In this document: piece by piece, positions 8,256 through 17,250 of the stretch
Position numbering within the stretch: position 1 is the stretch's first letter
Layout of the letters: each line of letters opens with the position of its first letter
NCBI RefSeq assembly: GCF_004798585.1
Contig: NZ_PPXQ01000008.1
Coordinates: 124,001 to 188,000, forward strand
Direction of reading: 5' to 3'
Length of the DNA: 64,000 bases
DNA from: Massilia sp. Mn16-1_5
Lineage (GTDB): Bacteria; Pseudomonadota; Gammaproteobacteria; Burkholderiales; Burkholderiaceae_D
Position numbers and translations under genes: made by a program
Notes under the pieces: generated by a model
Seen by the model: the letters and a program-made list of their open reading frames with translations, nothing else
Told to the model about the DNA's origin: nothing
The model's database searches: none

Positions 8256-9722
8256 CTACTCCTCGCGCGCGCCGTCGATCCCTAACTCCACGATCTTGCG
8301 CGTGATCGTGTTCCGCCCGATCCCCAGGCGCATGGCCGCATCGTTCTTGCGCCCGTGCGTGTGCTTCAGCGCCGTCTTGATCAGCGCCGACTCGAACTGT
8401 TTACCGAGCGTGTCCATCACCTCGAACTGGCCGGCGCTGAGCATGCTGGCCGCCTGCAGTTCGAGGAGGCCGATCCAGCCGTCCGGTGTCGGCGGGGTCG
8501 TCAGCATGGCCGGGACCGCTGCGCCGCCGTCGGCCGGCGCGGCCACGAAAGAAGTCGTGCCCGCGGGCGGGGCCTGGGTCAGGTCGCGCGGCAGGTCCTT
8601 GATTTCGACCGTCTGGCCCGGCGCCATCACCGTGATCCAGTTACACAGGTTTTCCAGCTGGCGCACGTTGCCCGGCAATTCCAGGCTGCTGAGGAAACGC
8701 ATCGCGCTGTCGCTCATGCGTTTCGGTTCGACGCCCAATTGGTGTGCGCTCTGCACCAGAAAGTGGCGCGCCAGCAGCGGGATGTCTTCGCTGCGCTCGC
8801 GCAGGCTCGGCAGGCGCAGGCGGATCACGTTCAGGCGGTGATACAAGTCTTCGCGGAACAGGCCGTCGCGCACGCGCTGTTCCAGGTTCTGGTGGGTCGC
8901 GGCGATCACGCGCACATTGGCTTTTACGGGCTGGTGTCCACCGACGCGGTAGAAGTGGCCGTCGGAGAGCACGCGCAGCAGGCGTGTCTGCAAGTCGAAA
9001 GGCATGTCGCCGATCTCGTCCAAGAACAGGGTGCCGTCCTCGGCCTGCTCGAAGCGCCCGCGCCGCATCGCCTGCGCGCCGGTAAAGGCGCCACGCTCGT
9101 GGCCGAAGAGTTCGGATTCGAGCAGGTCCTTCGGGATCGCCGCCGTGTTCAGGGCGATGAAGGGCTGCTGGGCGCGCGGGCTGTGCTTGTGCAGGGCGCG
9201 TGCGACGAGCTCCTTGCCGGTGCCCGATTCGCCCGTGATCAGCACCGTCACGTTCGACTGCGACAGGCGGCCGATGGCGCGGAACACTTCCTGCATCGCC
9301 GGCGCCAGGCCCAGGATCTCGGGCGTTTCCGCGGGCGCCGCTTCGACGCTGGCTTCGCGCAGGCTTTCCTCGAGCGCACGCCGGATCAGGGCCACAGCCT
9401 TGTCGATGTCGAAGGGTTTCGCCAGATAGTCGAAGGCGCCGCCCTGGAAGGAGGCGACGGCCGAATCGAGATCGGAAAAGGCGGTGATGATGATGACCGG
9501 CAGGCCGGGGTGTTTCGCCTTCACGGCCTGCAGCAGGTCGATGCCCGATTCGCCCGGCATGCGGATGTCCGATACCAGCACCTGCGGCGTATCGTGCTCG
9601 AACGCGCTCAGCGCATCGCGCGCGTTGGCGAAGCTGCGCGTTTCGAGATTTTCGCGCGCCAGGGCTTTTTCCAGCACCCAGCGGATCGATGCATCGTCGT
9701 CGACAATCCAGATTGGTTTCAT
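8256..9722 (-). CDS. ntrC: Nitrogen regulation response regulator NtrC (GlnG)
   Basis: Sigma-54-dependent activator of nitrogen-limitation genes, 488 residues. The start MKPIWIVDDDASIRWVLEKAL is the canonical NtrC beginning; an ATG seven codons upstream is less likely. Receiver domain 1-120 with phospho-acceptor Asp52 (VSDIRMPGESG). AAA+ domain about 140-370 with Walker A GESGTGKE, the sigma-54 contact loop GAFTGA and LFLDEIGDMP. C-terminal Fis-type helix-turn-helix (AAMRLGIGRNTITRKI). NtrB phosphorylates it, and it should act on the sigma-54 promoters upstream of glnA and the nitrate operon. Last gene of the glnA-ntrB-ntrC cluster; a large palindrome follows its stop. Confidence 0.96.
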   Translation of the reverse strand: MKPIWIVDDDASIRWVLEKALARENLETRSFANARDALSAFEHDTPQVLVSDIRMPGESGIDLLQAVKAKHPGLPVIIITAFSDLDSAVASFQGGAFDYLAKPFDIDKAVALIRRALEESLREASVEAAPAETPEILGLAPAMQEVFRAIGRLSQSNVTVLITGESGTGKELVARALHKHSPRAQQPFIALNTAAIPKDLLESELFGHERGAFTGAQAMRRGRFEQAEDGTLFLDEIGDMPFDLQTRLLRVLSDGHFYRVGGHQPVKANVRVIAATHQNLEQRVRDGLFREDLYHRLNVIRLRLPSLRERSEDIPLLARHFLVQSAHQLGVEPKRMSDSAMRFLSSLELPGNVRQLENLCNWITVMAPGQTVEIKDLPRDLTQAPPAGTTSFVAAPADGGAAVPAMLTTPPTPDGWIGLLELQAASMLSAGQFEVMDTLGKQFESALIKTALKHTHGRKNDAAMRLGIGRNTITRKIVELGIDGAREE

Positions 9723-9783
9723 GTAGTTCGTGGCTTTCCGCAATATGGTGTCAAAGTGGGACGCGGCGGCCTGCCACGGCCAC

Positions 9784-10866
9784 TTATGGCAACGGCAGCA
9801 GGATCCGGAAATCCGTCAGTCCAGGCCGGCTTTCGCACTCGATCATCCCCAGGTGCTGCTGCACGAAGGTTTGCGCCAGCGTCAGCCCCAGGCCGCTGCC
9901 GCCATCCCTGCCCGACACCAGCGGGTAGAAGATACGGTCGCGGATCTCCGGTGCGATGCCCGGTCCATTGTCGATGATATGCAAGTCTAATGCCAGCCCG
10001 TAGCGGACCTTGGCCAGGGTGACCTGGCGGGCCACCCGGGTGCGCAAAACGATCTCGGCGTCGCCCGCCGCGATGCGGCTCGCCAGGGCCTGCGCGGCGT
10101 TGTGCACGATGTTCAGGACGGCCTGGATCAGCTGCTCCTTGTCGCCCCTGAATTCGGGGATCGAGGCATCGTAGTCGCGCCGGATGGCGAGGCCGTTCGG
10201 GAATTCGGCCAGCACCAGCGAACGCACGCGCTCGCACACTTCGTGGATGTTGACATCGCCGACGATGTGCGGCTTGCGGTGCGGCGCCAGCAGGCGGTCG
10301 ACCAGGGTCTGCAGGCGGTCGGCTTCCTTGATGATCACCTGCGTATATTCCTTCAGCTGGCTCACGTGCAGCGGCGGCAGTTCGAGTTCCAGCAACTGCG
10401 CCGCGCCGCGGATGCCGCCCAACGGGTTCTTGATCTCGTGCGCCAGGTTGCGGATGAGTTCCTTGTTGGCCTGGCTCTGGTCGAGGAAGCGCTCCTCGCG
10501 ATCGAGTTTCAGCTGCTGCACGTTCTCGCGCAGCTCGATCAGCACCTCGCCGCCTTCCAGGCTGCTGGCGATCGAGTGCACGTGCAGGGTTTCGCGGCCC
10601 GGCCGGTCCAGGGCCAGGTCTTGCCGCAGGTCGGAATACTGGTGAGCGCGGGTCTGTTCGCACAGCGCGGCCAGTTCCTCGCCGTTCGAGAACAACGACT
10701 TCAGGGTCCGGCACGACAGTGACTTGAGGGAGGCGTCGAGCATGTTCTCGGCCGCCGGGTTGGCGTAGCGCACACGGTCGCCGGCGTCGATCAGCAGGAC
10801 GCTGGAGGCCAGCAGTTCGAGGCCGGCAAAGCGGCCCTCGGCAATCGCGCGGTCGGGAAGGTTCAT
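9784..10866 (-). CDS. ntrB: Nitrogen regulation sensor histidine kinase NtrB (GlnL)
   Basis: Cytosolic two-component kinase/phosphatase of 360 residues that phosphorylates NtrC under nitrogen limitation and is normally switched by PII protein. N-terminal PAS domain about 12-110 (LLIDAGDRVRYANPAAENML). H-box NLAHEIKNPLGG with phospho-acceptor His143. N-box NIVHNAAQA; G-boxes IDNGPGIAPEIRDRIFYPLVS and GGSGLGLTLAQ. No membrane segment, as expected. Its ATG overlaps the stop of the upstream DUF4124 gene (ATGA), indicating translational coupling; ntrC follows after 61 bases. Confidence 0.96.
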   Translation of the reverse strand: MNLPDRAIAEGRFAGLELLASSVLLIDAGDRVRYANPAAENMLDASLKSLSCRTLKSLFSNGEELAALCEQTRAHQYSDLRQDLALDRPGRETLHVHSIASSLEGGEVLIELRENVQQLKLDREERFLDQSQANKELIRNLAHEIKNPLGGIRGAAQLLELELPPLHVSQLKEYTQVIIKEADRLQTLVDRLLAPHRKPHIVGDVNIHEVCERVRSLVLAEFPNGLAIRRDYDASIPEFRGDKEQLIQAVLNIVHNAAQALASRIAAGDAEIVLRTRVARQVTLAKVRYGLALDLHIIDNGPGIAPEIRDRIFYPLVSGRDGGSGLGLTLAQTFVQQHLGMIECESRPGLTDFRILLPLP

Positions 10867-11387
10867 CGGATATTCGAAATTTCGCGCCGCAGCGCCTCGA
10901 TGTTGCGCTCGGTACGGCTGATGTCGTCGCGCATCTGCGCCACGCGCTCCTGGTACTTGGCGTAATTGCGCTCGTTGCCCTGGCGTTCGGGCTCGCCGTT
11001 GTTGAAGACCTTGCGCAAGTCCGCCAGCTTCTGCTCTTCGGCGCGCAGTTCCTCGTTCAGGATGCCGCGGCGATCGTCGTCGCGCGCGCGCTGCTGGGAG
11101 GTGTCGACCCGCGGGAAATTCGCAGGGCTCGGCGTAGCGGCGGGAGGCGCCGGACTACTTGCGCGAGCCGCAGGCGCCGGCCCGACGCGCGCGGGCGGCG
11201 CCGGGATATAGCCCGGCAGGTCGAGCGCCTTGCAGCCCTTCTTGCCGGTATCGGTGAATTCGACGCGGCCTTGCGCATCGACGCATTTGTAGACCGTGGT
11301 CTGGGCCGCGGCCGCACCGCTCAACAGCACGCCGGCGGCCAGTACGAGTTGTAAACCGCGAGCGGTCACACTGGTTGTCATTCGCAT
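10863..11387 (-). CDS. DUF4124 domain-containing periplasmic protein
   Basis: Predicted secreted protein of about 174 residues with no assigned reaction. A signal peptide (..LVLAAGVLLSGAAAAQ) leads into a DUF4124 segment (TTVYKCVDAQGRVEFTDTGKKGCKALDLPG). A Pro/Ala-rich linker follows (PAPPARVGPAPAARASSPAPP), then a charged coiled-coil tail (about 115-174, rich in E, R and K). The start is uncertain between ATGs at 11387 and 11381; neither has a strong ribosome site. It lies between glnA and ntrB and overlaps ntrB by four bases, so it travels in the nitrogen operon; this may be only transcriptional convenience. Confidence 0.8.
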   Translation of the reverse strand: MRMTTSVTARGLQLVLAAGVLLSGAAAAQTTVYKCVDAQGRVEFTDTGKKGCKALDLPGYIPAPPARVGPAPAARASSPAPPAATPSPANFPRVDTSQQRARDDDRRGILNEELRAEEQKLADLRKVFNNGEPERQGNERNYAKYQERVAQMRDDISRTERNIEALRREISNIR

Positions 11388-11454
11388 CAGTAGAAAGCTG
11401 CACGGCAACGCGTGCCAAGGGTATCGTTGGGCCGAATATACCGCATCCAAATAA

Positions 11455-11489
11455 AAACGCGGGGAAAGCCATCGGCCCTCCCCGCGTTT
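11455..11489 (-). terminator. Terminator/attenuator hairpin between glnA and the ntrB side of the operon
   Basis: The stem AAACGCGGGGA/TCCCCGCGTTT (11455-11465 and 11479-11489) is followed on the minus strand by TTTTTAT. It lies 55 bases past the glnA stop and before the DUF4124-ntrB-ntrC genes, so it should make glnA transcript more abundant than the regulatory genes. Confidence 0.8.
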
Positions 11490-11543
11490 GTTACCTGCGC
11501 TTACAGCTTCTGATGCCGTAGCGCAACAGTCGATCCGTGCGGA

Positions 11544-12959
11544 TTACGACGAGTAGTACATGTCGAATTCGGCCGGGTGCGGGGTCATGCGCAGGCGCTG
11601 GACTTCGTTCATCTTCAGTTCCAGGTAAGCGTCGATCATGCTGTCGCTGAACACGCCGCCGCGGGTCAGGAACTCGCGGTCCTTGTCCAGGGCTTCCAGT
11701 GCTTCTTCGAGCGAGGAGCAGACGGTCGGGATCAGCTTGTCTTCTTCCGGCGGCAGGTGGTACAGGTCCTTCGACGCGGCTTCGCCCGGGTGGATCTTGT
11801 TCTGGATGCCGTCCAGGCCGGCCATCAGCAGCGCGGCGAAGCACAGGTAGACGTTGGCCAGCGGGTCCGGGAAGCGCACTTCGATGCGGCGGCCTTTCGG
11901 GTTCGCCACGTGCGGGATGCGGATCGAGGCCGAACGGTTACGGGCCGAGTAAGCCAGTTTCACCGGCGCTTCGTAGCCTGGGACCAGGCGCTTGTACGAG
12001 TTGGTGCCAGGATTCGTGATCGCGTTCAGGGCCTTGGCGTGCTTGATGATGCCGCCGATGTAGAACAGCGCCGTTTCCGACAGGCCGGCATAGCCGTCGC
12101 CTGCGAACAGGTTCTTGCCGTCTTTCCAGATCGACTGGTGCACGTGCATGCCCGAGCCGTTGTCGCCGTTGATCGGCTTCGGCATGAAGGTGGCGGTCTT
12201 GCCGTAGCTGTGGGCGACGTTCCAGATCACGTACTTCAGGTTCTGGGTCCAGTCGGCGCGCTCGACCAGGGTCGAGAAACGGGTGCCGATCTCGTTCTGG
12301 CCGGCGCCGGCCACTTCGTGGTGGTGCACTTCGACCGGGATGCCCAGCGATTCGAGGATCAGGCACATTTCCGAGCGCATGTCCTGGAAGCTGTCGACCG
12401 GCGGCACCGGGAAGTAGCCGCCCTTGACGGTCGGACGGTGGCCGCTGTTGCCGCCTTCGGTTTTCGCATCGGTCGACCACGAGGCTTCATCCGAATCGAT
12501 CTTCACGAAGCAGCCCGACATGTCCACTTTCCAGCGGATCGAGTCGAAGATGAAGAATTCAGGTTCCGGACCGAAGTAGGCGGTGTCGCCCAGGCCGGTC
12601 GACTTCAGGTAAGCCTCGGCGCGCTTGGCGATCGAGCGCGGGTCGCGGTCGTAGCCCTTGCCGTCCGACGGTTCGATCACGTCGCACTGCATGAACAGGG
12701 TCGTTTCTTCCATGAACGGGTCGATGTTCGCGGTGCTCGGGTCCGGCATCAGGATCATGTCCGATGCTTCGATGCCTTTCCAGCCGGCGATCGAGGAGCC
12801 GTCGAACGCGTGGCCCGACTCGAATTTGTCGAGGTCGAAGTGCGACACAGGAACGGTGACGTGCTGCTCTTTACCGCGGGTATCCGCAAAGCGGAAATCC
12901 ACGAACTTGACTTCGTTATCCTTCACCATCTGCATCACATCTGCGGCGGTCTTTGCCAT
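11544..12959 (-). CDS. glnA: Glutamine synthetase, type I (GlnA)
   Basis: Dodecameric enzyme making glutamine from glutamate, ammonium and ATP; 471 residues. The start [19 protein letters not shown] is preceded by TTTAGGAGAAACGC. Beta-grasp N-terminal domain about 15-100 ([14 protein letters not shown]), catalytic domain onward with [25 protein letters not shown] and [10 protein letters not shown]. The adenylylation Tyr is at about 400 ([11 protein letters not shown]), so activity is probably controlled by GlnE. It is the point where ammonium made by the NasA-NirBD pathway of this window enters metabolism. A sigma-54 promoter and NtrC sites lie upstream. Confidence 0.98.
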   Translation of the reverse strand: MAKTAADVMQMVKDNEVKFVDFRFADTRGKEQHVTVPVSHFDLDKFESGHAFDGSSIAGWKGIEASDMILMPDPSTANIDPFMEETTLFMQCDVIEPSDGKGYDRDPRSIAKRAEAYLKSTGLGDTAYFGPEPEFFIFDSIRWKVDMSGCFVKIDSDEASWSTDAKTEGGNSGHRPTVKGGYFPVPPVDSFQDMRSEMCLILESLGIPVEVHHHEVAGAGQNEIGTRFSTLVERADWTQNLKYVIWNVAHSYGKTATFMPKPINGDNGSGMHVHQSIWKDGKNLFAGDGYAGLSETALFYIGGIIKHAKALNAITNPGTNSYKRLVPGYEAPVKLAYSARNRSASIRIPHVANPKGRRIEVRFPDPLANVYLCFAALLMAGLDGIQNKIHPGEAASKDLYHLPPEEDKLIPTVCSSLEEALEALDKDREFLTRGGVFSDSMIDAYLELKMNEVQRLRMTPHPAEFDMYYSS

Positions 12960-13049
12960 GCGTTTCTCCTAAATGAAATCGGGTGCTGTAGAACGGGCGA
13001 GATCGCATTCGACCGGTCAGCCCTCTACAACATGCTTGCAGGAACATAT

Positions 13050-13064
13050 GCAGGAACCATGCCA
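13050..13064 (-). promoter_or_regulatory. Sigma-54 promoter of glnA
   Basis: On the minus strand the sequence TGGCATGGTTCCTGC gives GG-N10-GC, the -24/-12 geometry required by RpoN. It differs from the consensus TGGCAC-N5-TTGC at two positions. Transcription would begin near 13037, leaving a leader of about 78 bases before the glnA ATG. Confidence 0.75.
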
Positions 13065-13174
13065 GCCGCTTATCGGACTTTTCAGCATGAACAAATGCAT
13101 AATCCTTCTTTAGAACGCCCAGCGTTTGACCCTAAAATCAGACAGCAGGCCGTGGTGCAGCTTTGCTCATCCAT

Positions 13175-13191
13175 TGCACCAAAACAGTGCA
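13175..13191. promoter_or_regulatory. NtrC binding site upstream of glnA (strong)
   Basis: TGCACC-AAAAC-AGTGCA matches the NtrC dyad (GCAC-N7-GTGC). It lies about 138-154 bases upstream of the predicted glnA start point, where enhancer sites are normally found. Confidence 0.75.
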
Positions 13192-13203
13192 CGCGCTCCA
13201 AAG

Positions 13204-13220
13204 CGCACCATTTTGATGCA
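13204..13220. promoter_or_regulatory. Second, weaker NtrC-like site upstream of glnA
   Basis: CGCACC-ATTTT-GATGCA keeps GCAC-N7-ATGC, one mismatch in the dyad. Its centre is 29 bases from the strong site. A further GCGCACC half site follows at about 13222, and a GC-rich dyad lies at 13256-13274 beside the divergent rhodanese gene. Confidence 0.5.
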
Positions 13221-13292
13221 GAGCGCACCGTTTCGGCAAGCGCGCTCCGTTGCAGTGCGCACGCCCGGTGCGCATGCTCATGAAAGGACATT

Positions 13293-13751
13293 ATGCAAAC
13301 GACCAAAGAAATACTCGACGCCGCGCGCGAACGCGCACCGGGCCAGCCCTATGCCGGCGCCGTCACCCCGGCCGAGGCCTTCACGCTGCTGCAGGCGGCG
13401 CCGAACGTGAAGCTGGTCGACGTACGCACCAACGCCGAGCGCGACTGGGTCGGCCGCGTCGTCGTGCCCGAAGGCCAGCACCTGGCCGTCGAATGGGCGA
13501 CCTACCCGGGCGGCCAGCCGAATCCCCTGTTCGGCCAGCAGCTCGAACGCCTGGCCGGCAAGGACGACGTCCTGCTCTTCCTGTGCCGCTCCGGCGTGCG
13601 CTCGCGCCACAGCGCGCGCGTGGCGACCGAACTGGGTTATGCGAATGCCTTCGACATCCTCGAAGGGTTCGAAGGCGACAAGGATGGGGAAGGACACCGC
13701 AAGACGATCGGCGGCTGGTGCAAGGCGGGGCTGCCCTGGGCCGGGGCGTAG
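13293..13751 (+). CDS. Rhodanese-like sulfurtransferase domain protein
   Basis: Single-domain rhodanese of 152 residues, cytosolic (no signal peptide). GAAAGGA lies just upstream of the ATG. The active-site loop is CRSGVRSR with the persulfide-carrying Cys98; LVDVRTNAERDWVG supplies the typical first Asp/Arg motif. The family moves sulfane sulfur, but the physiological acceptor is unknown. It is transcribed divergently from glnA and shares that regulatory region. The stop codon TAG is itself part of the palindromic repeat that begins at 13748. Confidence 0.85.
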   Translation: MQTTKEILDAARERAPGQPYAGAVTPAEAFTLLQAAPNVKLVDVRTNAERDWVGRVVVPEGQHLAVEWATYPGGQPNPLFGQQLERLAGKDDVLLFLCRSGVRSRHSARVATELGYANAFDILEGFEGDKDGEGHRKTIGGWCKAGLPWAGA

Positions 13752-13827
13752 GGTGGGCGCCCCGTGCCCACCAAACGATGCGTCGACGGCACCTAGGCTC
13801 ATGGTGGGCACGGGGCGCCCACCCTAC
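13748..13827. repeat. Long palindrome of the GTAGGGTGGGC family, copy 2
   Basis: Two perfect 24-base arms (13748-13771 and 13804-13827), identical in sequence to the arms of copy 1, surround a 32-base loop of different sequence. The TAG at 13749-13751 inside the left arm is the stop codon of the rhodanese gene, so the element reaches into the reading frame. The CocE-type gene ends convergently at 13844. Confidence 0.92.
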
Positions 13828-13843
13828 ATGACTACGCCTAGCG

Positions 13844-15796
13844 TTACATTCCCGTCGGCAGCACCATCACCTGCAGCCCCGAGGCCTGCCCCGGCGCGTG
13901 ATACACGCGCTGGGTCGCCTTGACGAAATCTTCCGGCTTCGCCTTCGGAATGTGCGTGAAGGTCTGCGGATTCAGGTCGATCAGCGGGAACCAGGAGCTC
14001 TGCACCTGCACCATGATGCGGTGGCCGCGGCGGAAGGTGTGGTTCACGTTGCCGATGTCGAAGCCGATTGCCTCGACTTTACCAGGCGTGAACGGTTCCG
14101 GCTTCTCGAAACTGTTGCGGAACTTGCCGCGCAGTGGGTTGCCGCGCACCAGCTGCTGGAAGCCGCCCATTTCCACGCCGGGCGCGCCGACGTCGCCGCC
14201 GCGCCGCTCGGAGGGCGTTTCCGGATAGGCCGCCGGATACACGTCGATCAATTTGACCACCCAGTCGGCATCGGTCCCGGTGGTGGAGACGAAGAGTTTC
14301 GGCGTCACCGGCCCGGCGATCGTCACGTCTTCTTCCAGTACCTCGCTCTGGTAGACCAGCACGTCCGGACGGGTGCTGGCGAAACGCTGGTCGGAGACCA
14401 TGTATTCCTTCGGCATGCCGGTGGCCGGGTAGCCGATGAAGGGCACCGGCTTCTTCGGATCGGCCACGTACTCGTCGAAGGCGGCACCGCTTGGGGCAGG
14501 CTGGGTCCAGCCCAGGGTGCCGTTTGCCCCGAAGTAGAGCGTGCGCGGTTTCGCCTGCACCGGCGGCCAGGCGGTGTAGCGGCGCCAGACGTTGCTGCCG
14601 GTCTCGAACGCCGTCACTTCGGCGATCGCCTGCGCAGGCTTCGCGCCTTTCAGGTGCTGCTCGAAGAAGGGGAATTGCAGCTCCTTGCGGAAGTACTCGG
14701 CCGTCTTGCTGTCGAAGGAGACATGGCCGAGGCGTGCGCCCTCCCCGCGCGCCCAGCCGCCGTGCACCCACGGCCCCATCACCAGGCTGTTGGCGATGCC
14801 CGGGTTCTGCTTTTCGATGGCGCCGTAGGTGGTGAATGGTCCCTGCGGATCTTCGGCATCGAACCACCCGCCCACGGTCAGCACGGCGGCCCTGATGTTC
14901 TTCAGGTGCGGGGCGATGGCGCGCGCTTTCCACCAGGCGTCGTAGGTATCGTGTTCGATATTCGGCATGAAGAGCGCGCGCTGCTCCGCGCTCATGGCGC
15001 CGGCGATGTTCGACAGGGTCAGGTGCTTGAGGAAGAAGTCGTAGCCGCTGGTGGTGCCGTAGTCGAAGCCGGACCAGGTCTTGGGCAGCGGGGTCGGATT
15101 CGGCGCCTCGGTAAACGCGGCGTAGAAGCCGAAGTTCGCGGCCAGCATGAAAGCGCCGCCATGGTAGGAGTCGTCGCCCATGTACAGGTCGGTGACCGGA
15201 GCCTGCGGCGACGCTGCCTTGATCGCCGGATGCGAGTCGATGATGCTGGCCGCCGTATAGAAGCCCGGATAGCTGATGCCGTAGATGCCGACCTTGCCGT
15301 TGTTGTTCGGGACGTTCTTCAGCAGCCAGGCCACGGTGTCGTGCATGTCCTCGCTCTCGACGCCTTCACCGGCGGCGCGTTTCGCCTGCACGTGCGGCGT
15401 CATCTCCTGCCACTTCCCTTCCGACATGTAGCGGCCGCGCACGTCCTGCTCGACGAAGATGTAGCCGGCATCCTCGAACTCGCGCGACGGGCCGATGGCG
15501 TCCGGCATCCACTGCACGCCGTAGCGCAGCTCGCCCTGGGCCTGCACGCCGGCGCTGTAGGGCGTGCGCTGCATCAGGAAGGGAGAGGGGCGGCTGCTGT
15601 CCTTCGGCACGTAGACGGTGGTGAACAGCTTGACACCGTCGCGCATCGGGATGCGGTATTCGTACTTGGTATAGGTTTCGCGCAGATTGCGCTTGGCCGG
15701 CGGGGCATCCACCGCATTCATGGTGGTGGCGTGCACGGGACCGGCACCGAAGGCCAGCGCCAGGCTCAGCGCAAGGAGGGATAGCGGACGACGCAT
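13844..15796 (-). CDS. CocE/NonD family hydrolase (X-Pro dipeptidyl-peptidase S15-like), secreted
   Basis: Periplasmic or secreted alpha/beta hydrolase of 650 residues. I start it at 15796 (MRRPLSLLALSLALAFGAGPVHA), where a clear signal peptide begins; upstream frame extension has no such features. The peptidase S15 core spans about 45-330 with the nucleophile Ser175 in GIYGISYPGF. The C-terminal galactose-binding-like jelly roll (about 390-640) is typical of cocaine esterase, glutaryl-acylase and alpha-amino-ester hydrolases. The substrate cannot be read from sequence. The next gene on the strand is 62 bases upstream. Confidence 0.88.
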   Translation of the reverse strand: MRRPLSLLALSLALAFGAGPVHATTMNAVDAPPAKRNLRETYTKYEYRIPMRDGVKLFTTVYVPKDSSRPSPFLMQRTPYSAGVQAQGELRYGVQWMPDAIGPSREFEDAGYIFVEQDVRGRYMSEGKWQEMTPHVQAKRAAGEGVESEDMHDTVAWLLKNVPNNNGKVGIYGISYPGFYTAASIIDSHPAIKAASPQAPVTDLYMGDDSYHGGAFMLAANFGFYAAFTEAPNPTPLPKTWSGFDYGTTSGYDFFLKHLTLSNIAGAMSAEQRALFMPNIEHDTYDAWWKARAIAPHLKNIRAAVLTVGGWFDAEDPQGPFTTYGAIEKQNPGIANSLVMGPWVHGGWARGEGARLGHVSFDSKTAEYFRKELQFPFFEQHLKGAKPAQAIAEVTAFETGSNVWRRYTAWPPVQAKPRTLYFGANGTLGWTQPAPSGAAFDEYVADPKKPVPFIGYPATGMPKEYMVSDQRFASTRPDVLVYQSEVLEEDVTIAGPVTPKLFVSTTGTDADWVVKLIDVYPAAYPETPSERRGGDVGAPGVEMGGFQQLVRGNPLRGKFRNSFEKPEPFTPGKVEAIGFDIGNVNHTFRRGHRIMVQVQSSWFPLIDLNPQTFTHIPKAKPEDFVKATQRVYHAPGQASGLQVMVLPTGM

Positions 15797-15858
15797 ATGA
15801 ATTCTTTCTGAAGCGGATACACGGGGCCGCCAGTGTAATCCGTTTCGGAACAGAATTG

Positions 15859-17250
15859 CTATTCGGGCAAGGCGTCGCCGCTGTGCTGCACGGTCTTCAG
15901 CCGCTGGCGCACGATGTTGATGTGGCCGCGCAGGCCATACAGGCCGTCGGCATAGGCCAGCGGAATCGAGATGTGGTTCACCTGCTCCTCGATCTCGTCC
16001 AGGCGTTTCAGGAGGTCGGCGCGGACGATCTCGCGCTGCGGCTCCTGCACGCCTTCCCATGCCTGCTCCACCGCGCGCAGTTCGCCATACCAGCGGTACA
16101 CGCGCGAGCGCACGCGCCACACGTACAGCGGCGGCACGATTTTAGAAAGCGGAATCACGAGGGCCGCCAGCGCCACCACCACGACCCAGAGCCGCTCGAA
16201 CAGATTCGCCAGCCAGAAGCGCATGTAGCGCTGCAGCAGCGGCGGACCGTCGCGGTAGTACTTGGCCGCCTCGTCGGCCACTGGAATCTCGGTGAACTTC
16301 GGCGAGGGGAACTGGCCCTGCTGCTGGAACCACCCTGCCCCGCCGTGGATCTCGCCGGCCGCCTTGACGAACAAGTCGATCAGGGCCGGATGCAGGTCTT
16401 CGCGCGCCACCAGCGTCGCCGTGGGCGCGATCAGGTGATAGTCCTGGTTCGGGATGTCGCGCCCGAGGTCGACGATCCCGCGCGGCAGGGTCACGTGGGT
16501 GAGGAAAGGCAGGCGCCGCGTATAGGCTTCGGCCTGCGTGAAATTGAAGAGGCGGATGCCGGGCGTCTGTAGCAGCATCTGGATCAGCGGCGCTTCCGGC
16601 GCCGAGCTGAAGACCAGGCCGTCGATGCGTCCGGCCAGCAGTTCGACCGTGGCCGGCGTGTTCTCGAGCGCGCCGATCTTCAAGTCCTGCGGCTCGACGC
16701 CATTGACACTCAGGATCTGCCGGAACAGGTTGGGCACGCCCGTGCCTTCCGGCCCCAGGTTGATGCGCAGGCCGCGCAGGCCGGTCAGGCTATTGGTTTT
16801 TACTTTGTCGCGCAAGAACAGCCAGACCGGTTCGGTGAACAGGCTGCCCAGCGACACCAGCCCGAGCTGGCCCGCCTGCTCTTCGCTGGTCGAGCCACTC
16901 TGGACGAACGCGATATCGGCCTCACCCCGGCGCAGGCGCTCGAGGTTGTCCAGCGAGCCGAGCGTTGGCTGGAGGGTGACGAGGATGTCGTCCTTCTTGA
17001 GCTCCTGCGCGTACTGCTTGCCGAAGCTTTCGTAGGCGCTGTTTTCCTGCCCTGTCGCCAGGCGCAGCTCGCGCGGCGGCGCCGGGTCGACCAGCCAGTA
17101 GGCGACGATGCAGGCGGCAAGGACCAGGACGATCGTCGGCCCTGCGGCAACCAGCAGGTCGCGCAGGGAGACGAAACTGAAGTTGCGGATTTTCGAGACG
17201 GCGCGCCGGCTGGCCCGGCGCGCCTTTTCGGACGCCGTCAACGCACGCAC
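15859..17250 (-). CDS. TAXI-family TRAP-type solute-binding protein, membrane-anchored
   Basis: Protein of 463 residues with GTG start at 17250, overlapping the end of the penicillin-binding protein gene by 13 bases. An N-terminal membrane segment (about 32-52) is followed by a TAXI periplasmic binding domain (about 60-330; ELRLATGQENSAYESFGKQYA, then LRGLRINLGPEGTG). A second membrane helix (about 350-375, LWVVVVALAALVIPL) and a cytosolic helical tail follow. TAXI proteins normally feed TRAP permeases, but none is encoded here. The C-terminal membrane anchor suggests a sensor or scaffold role rather than free binding protein; this is inference. Confidence 0.82.
   Translation of the reverse strand: MRALTASEKARRASRRAVSKIRNFSFVSLRDLLVAAGPTIVLVLAACIVAYWLVDPAPPRELRLATGQENSAYESFGKQYAQELKKDDILVTLQPTLGSLDNLERLRRGEADIAFVQSGSTSEEQAGQLGLVSLGSLFTEPVWLFLRDKVKTNSLTGLRGLRINLGPEGTGVPNLFRQILSVNGVEPQDLKIGALENTPATVELLAGRIDGLVFSSAPEAPLIQMLLQTPGIRLFNFTQAEAYTRRLPFLTHVTLPRGIVDLGRDIPNQDYHLIAPTATLVAREDLHPALIDLFVKAAGEIHGGAGWFQQQGQFPSPKFTEIPVADEAAKYYRDGPPLLQRYMRFWLANLFERLWVVVVALAALVIPLSKIVPPLYVWRVRSRVYRWYGELRAVEQAWEGVQEPQREIVRADLLKRLDEIEEQVNHISIPLAYADGLYGLRGHINIVRQRLKTVQHSGDALPE

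Noticed and set aside
13256..13274. GC-rich dyad TGCGCAC-N5-GTGCGCA as a third NtrC site
   Set aside because: The half-site spacing (GCAC-N5-GTGC) is two bases shorter than the NtrC pattern, so it may belong to another regulator or be chance.
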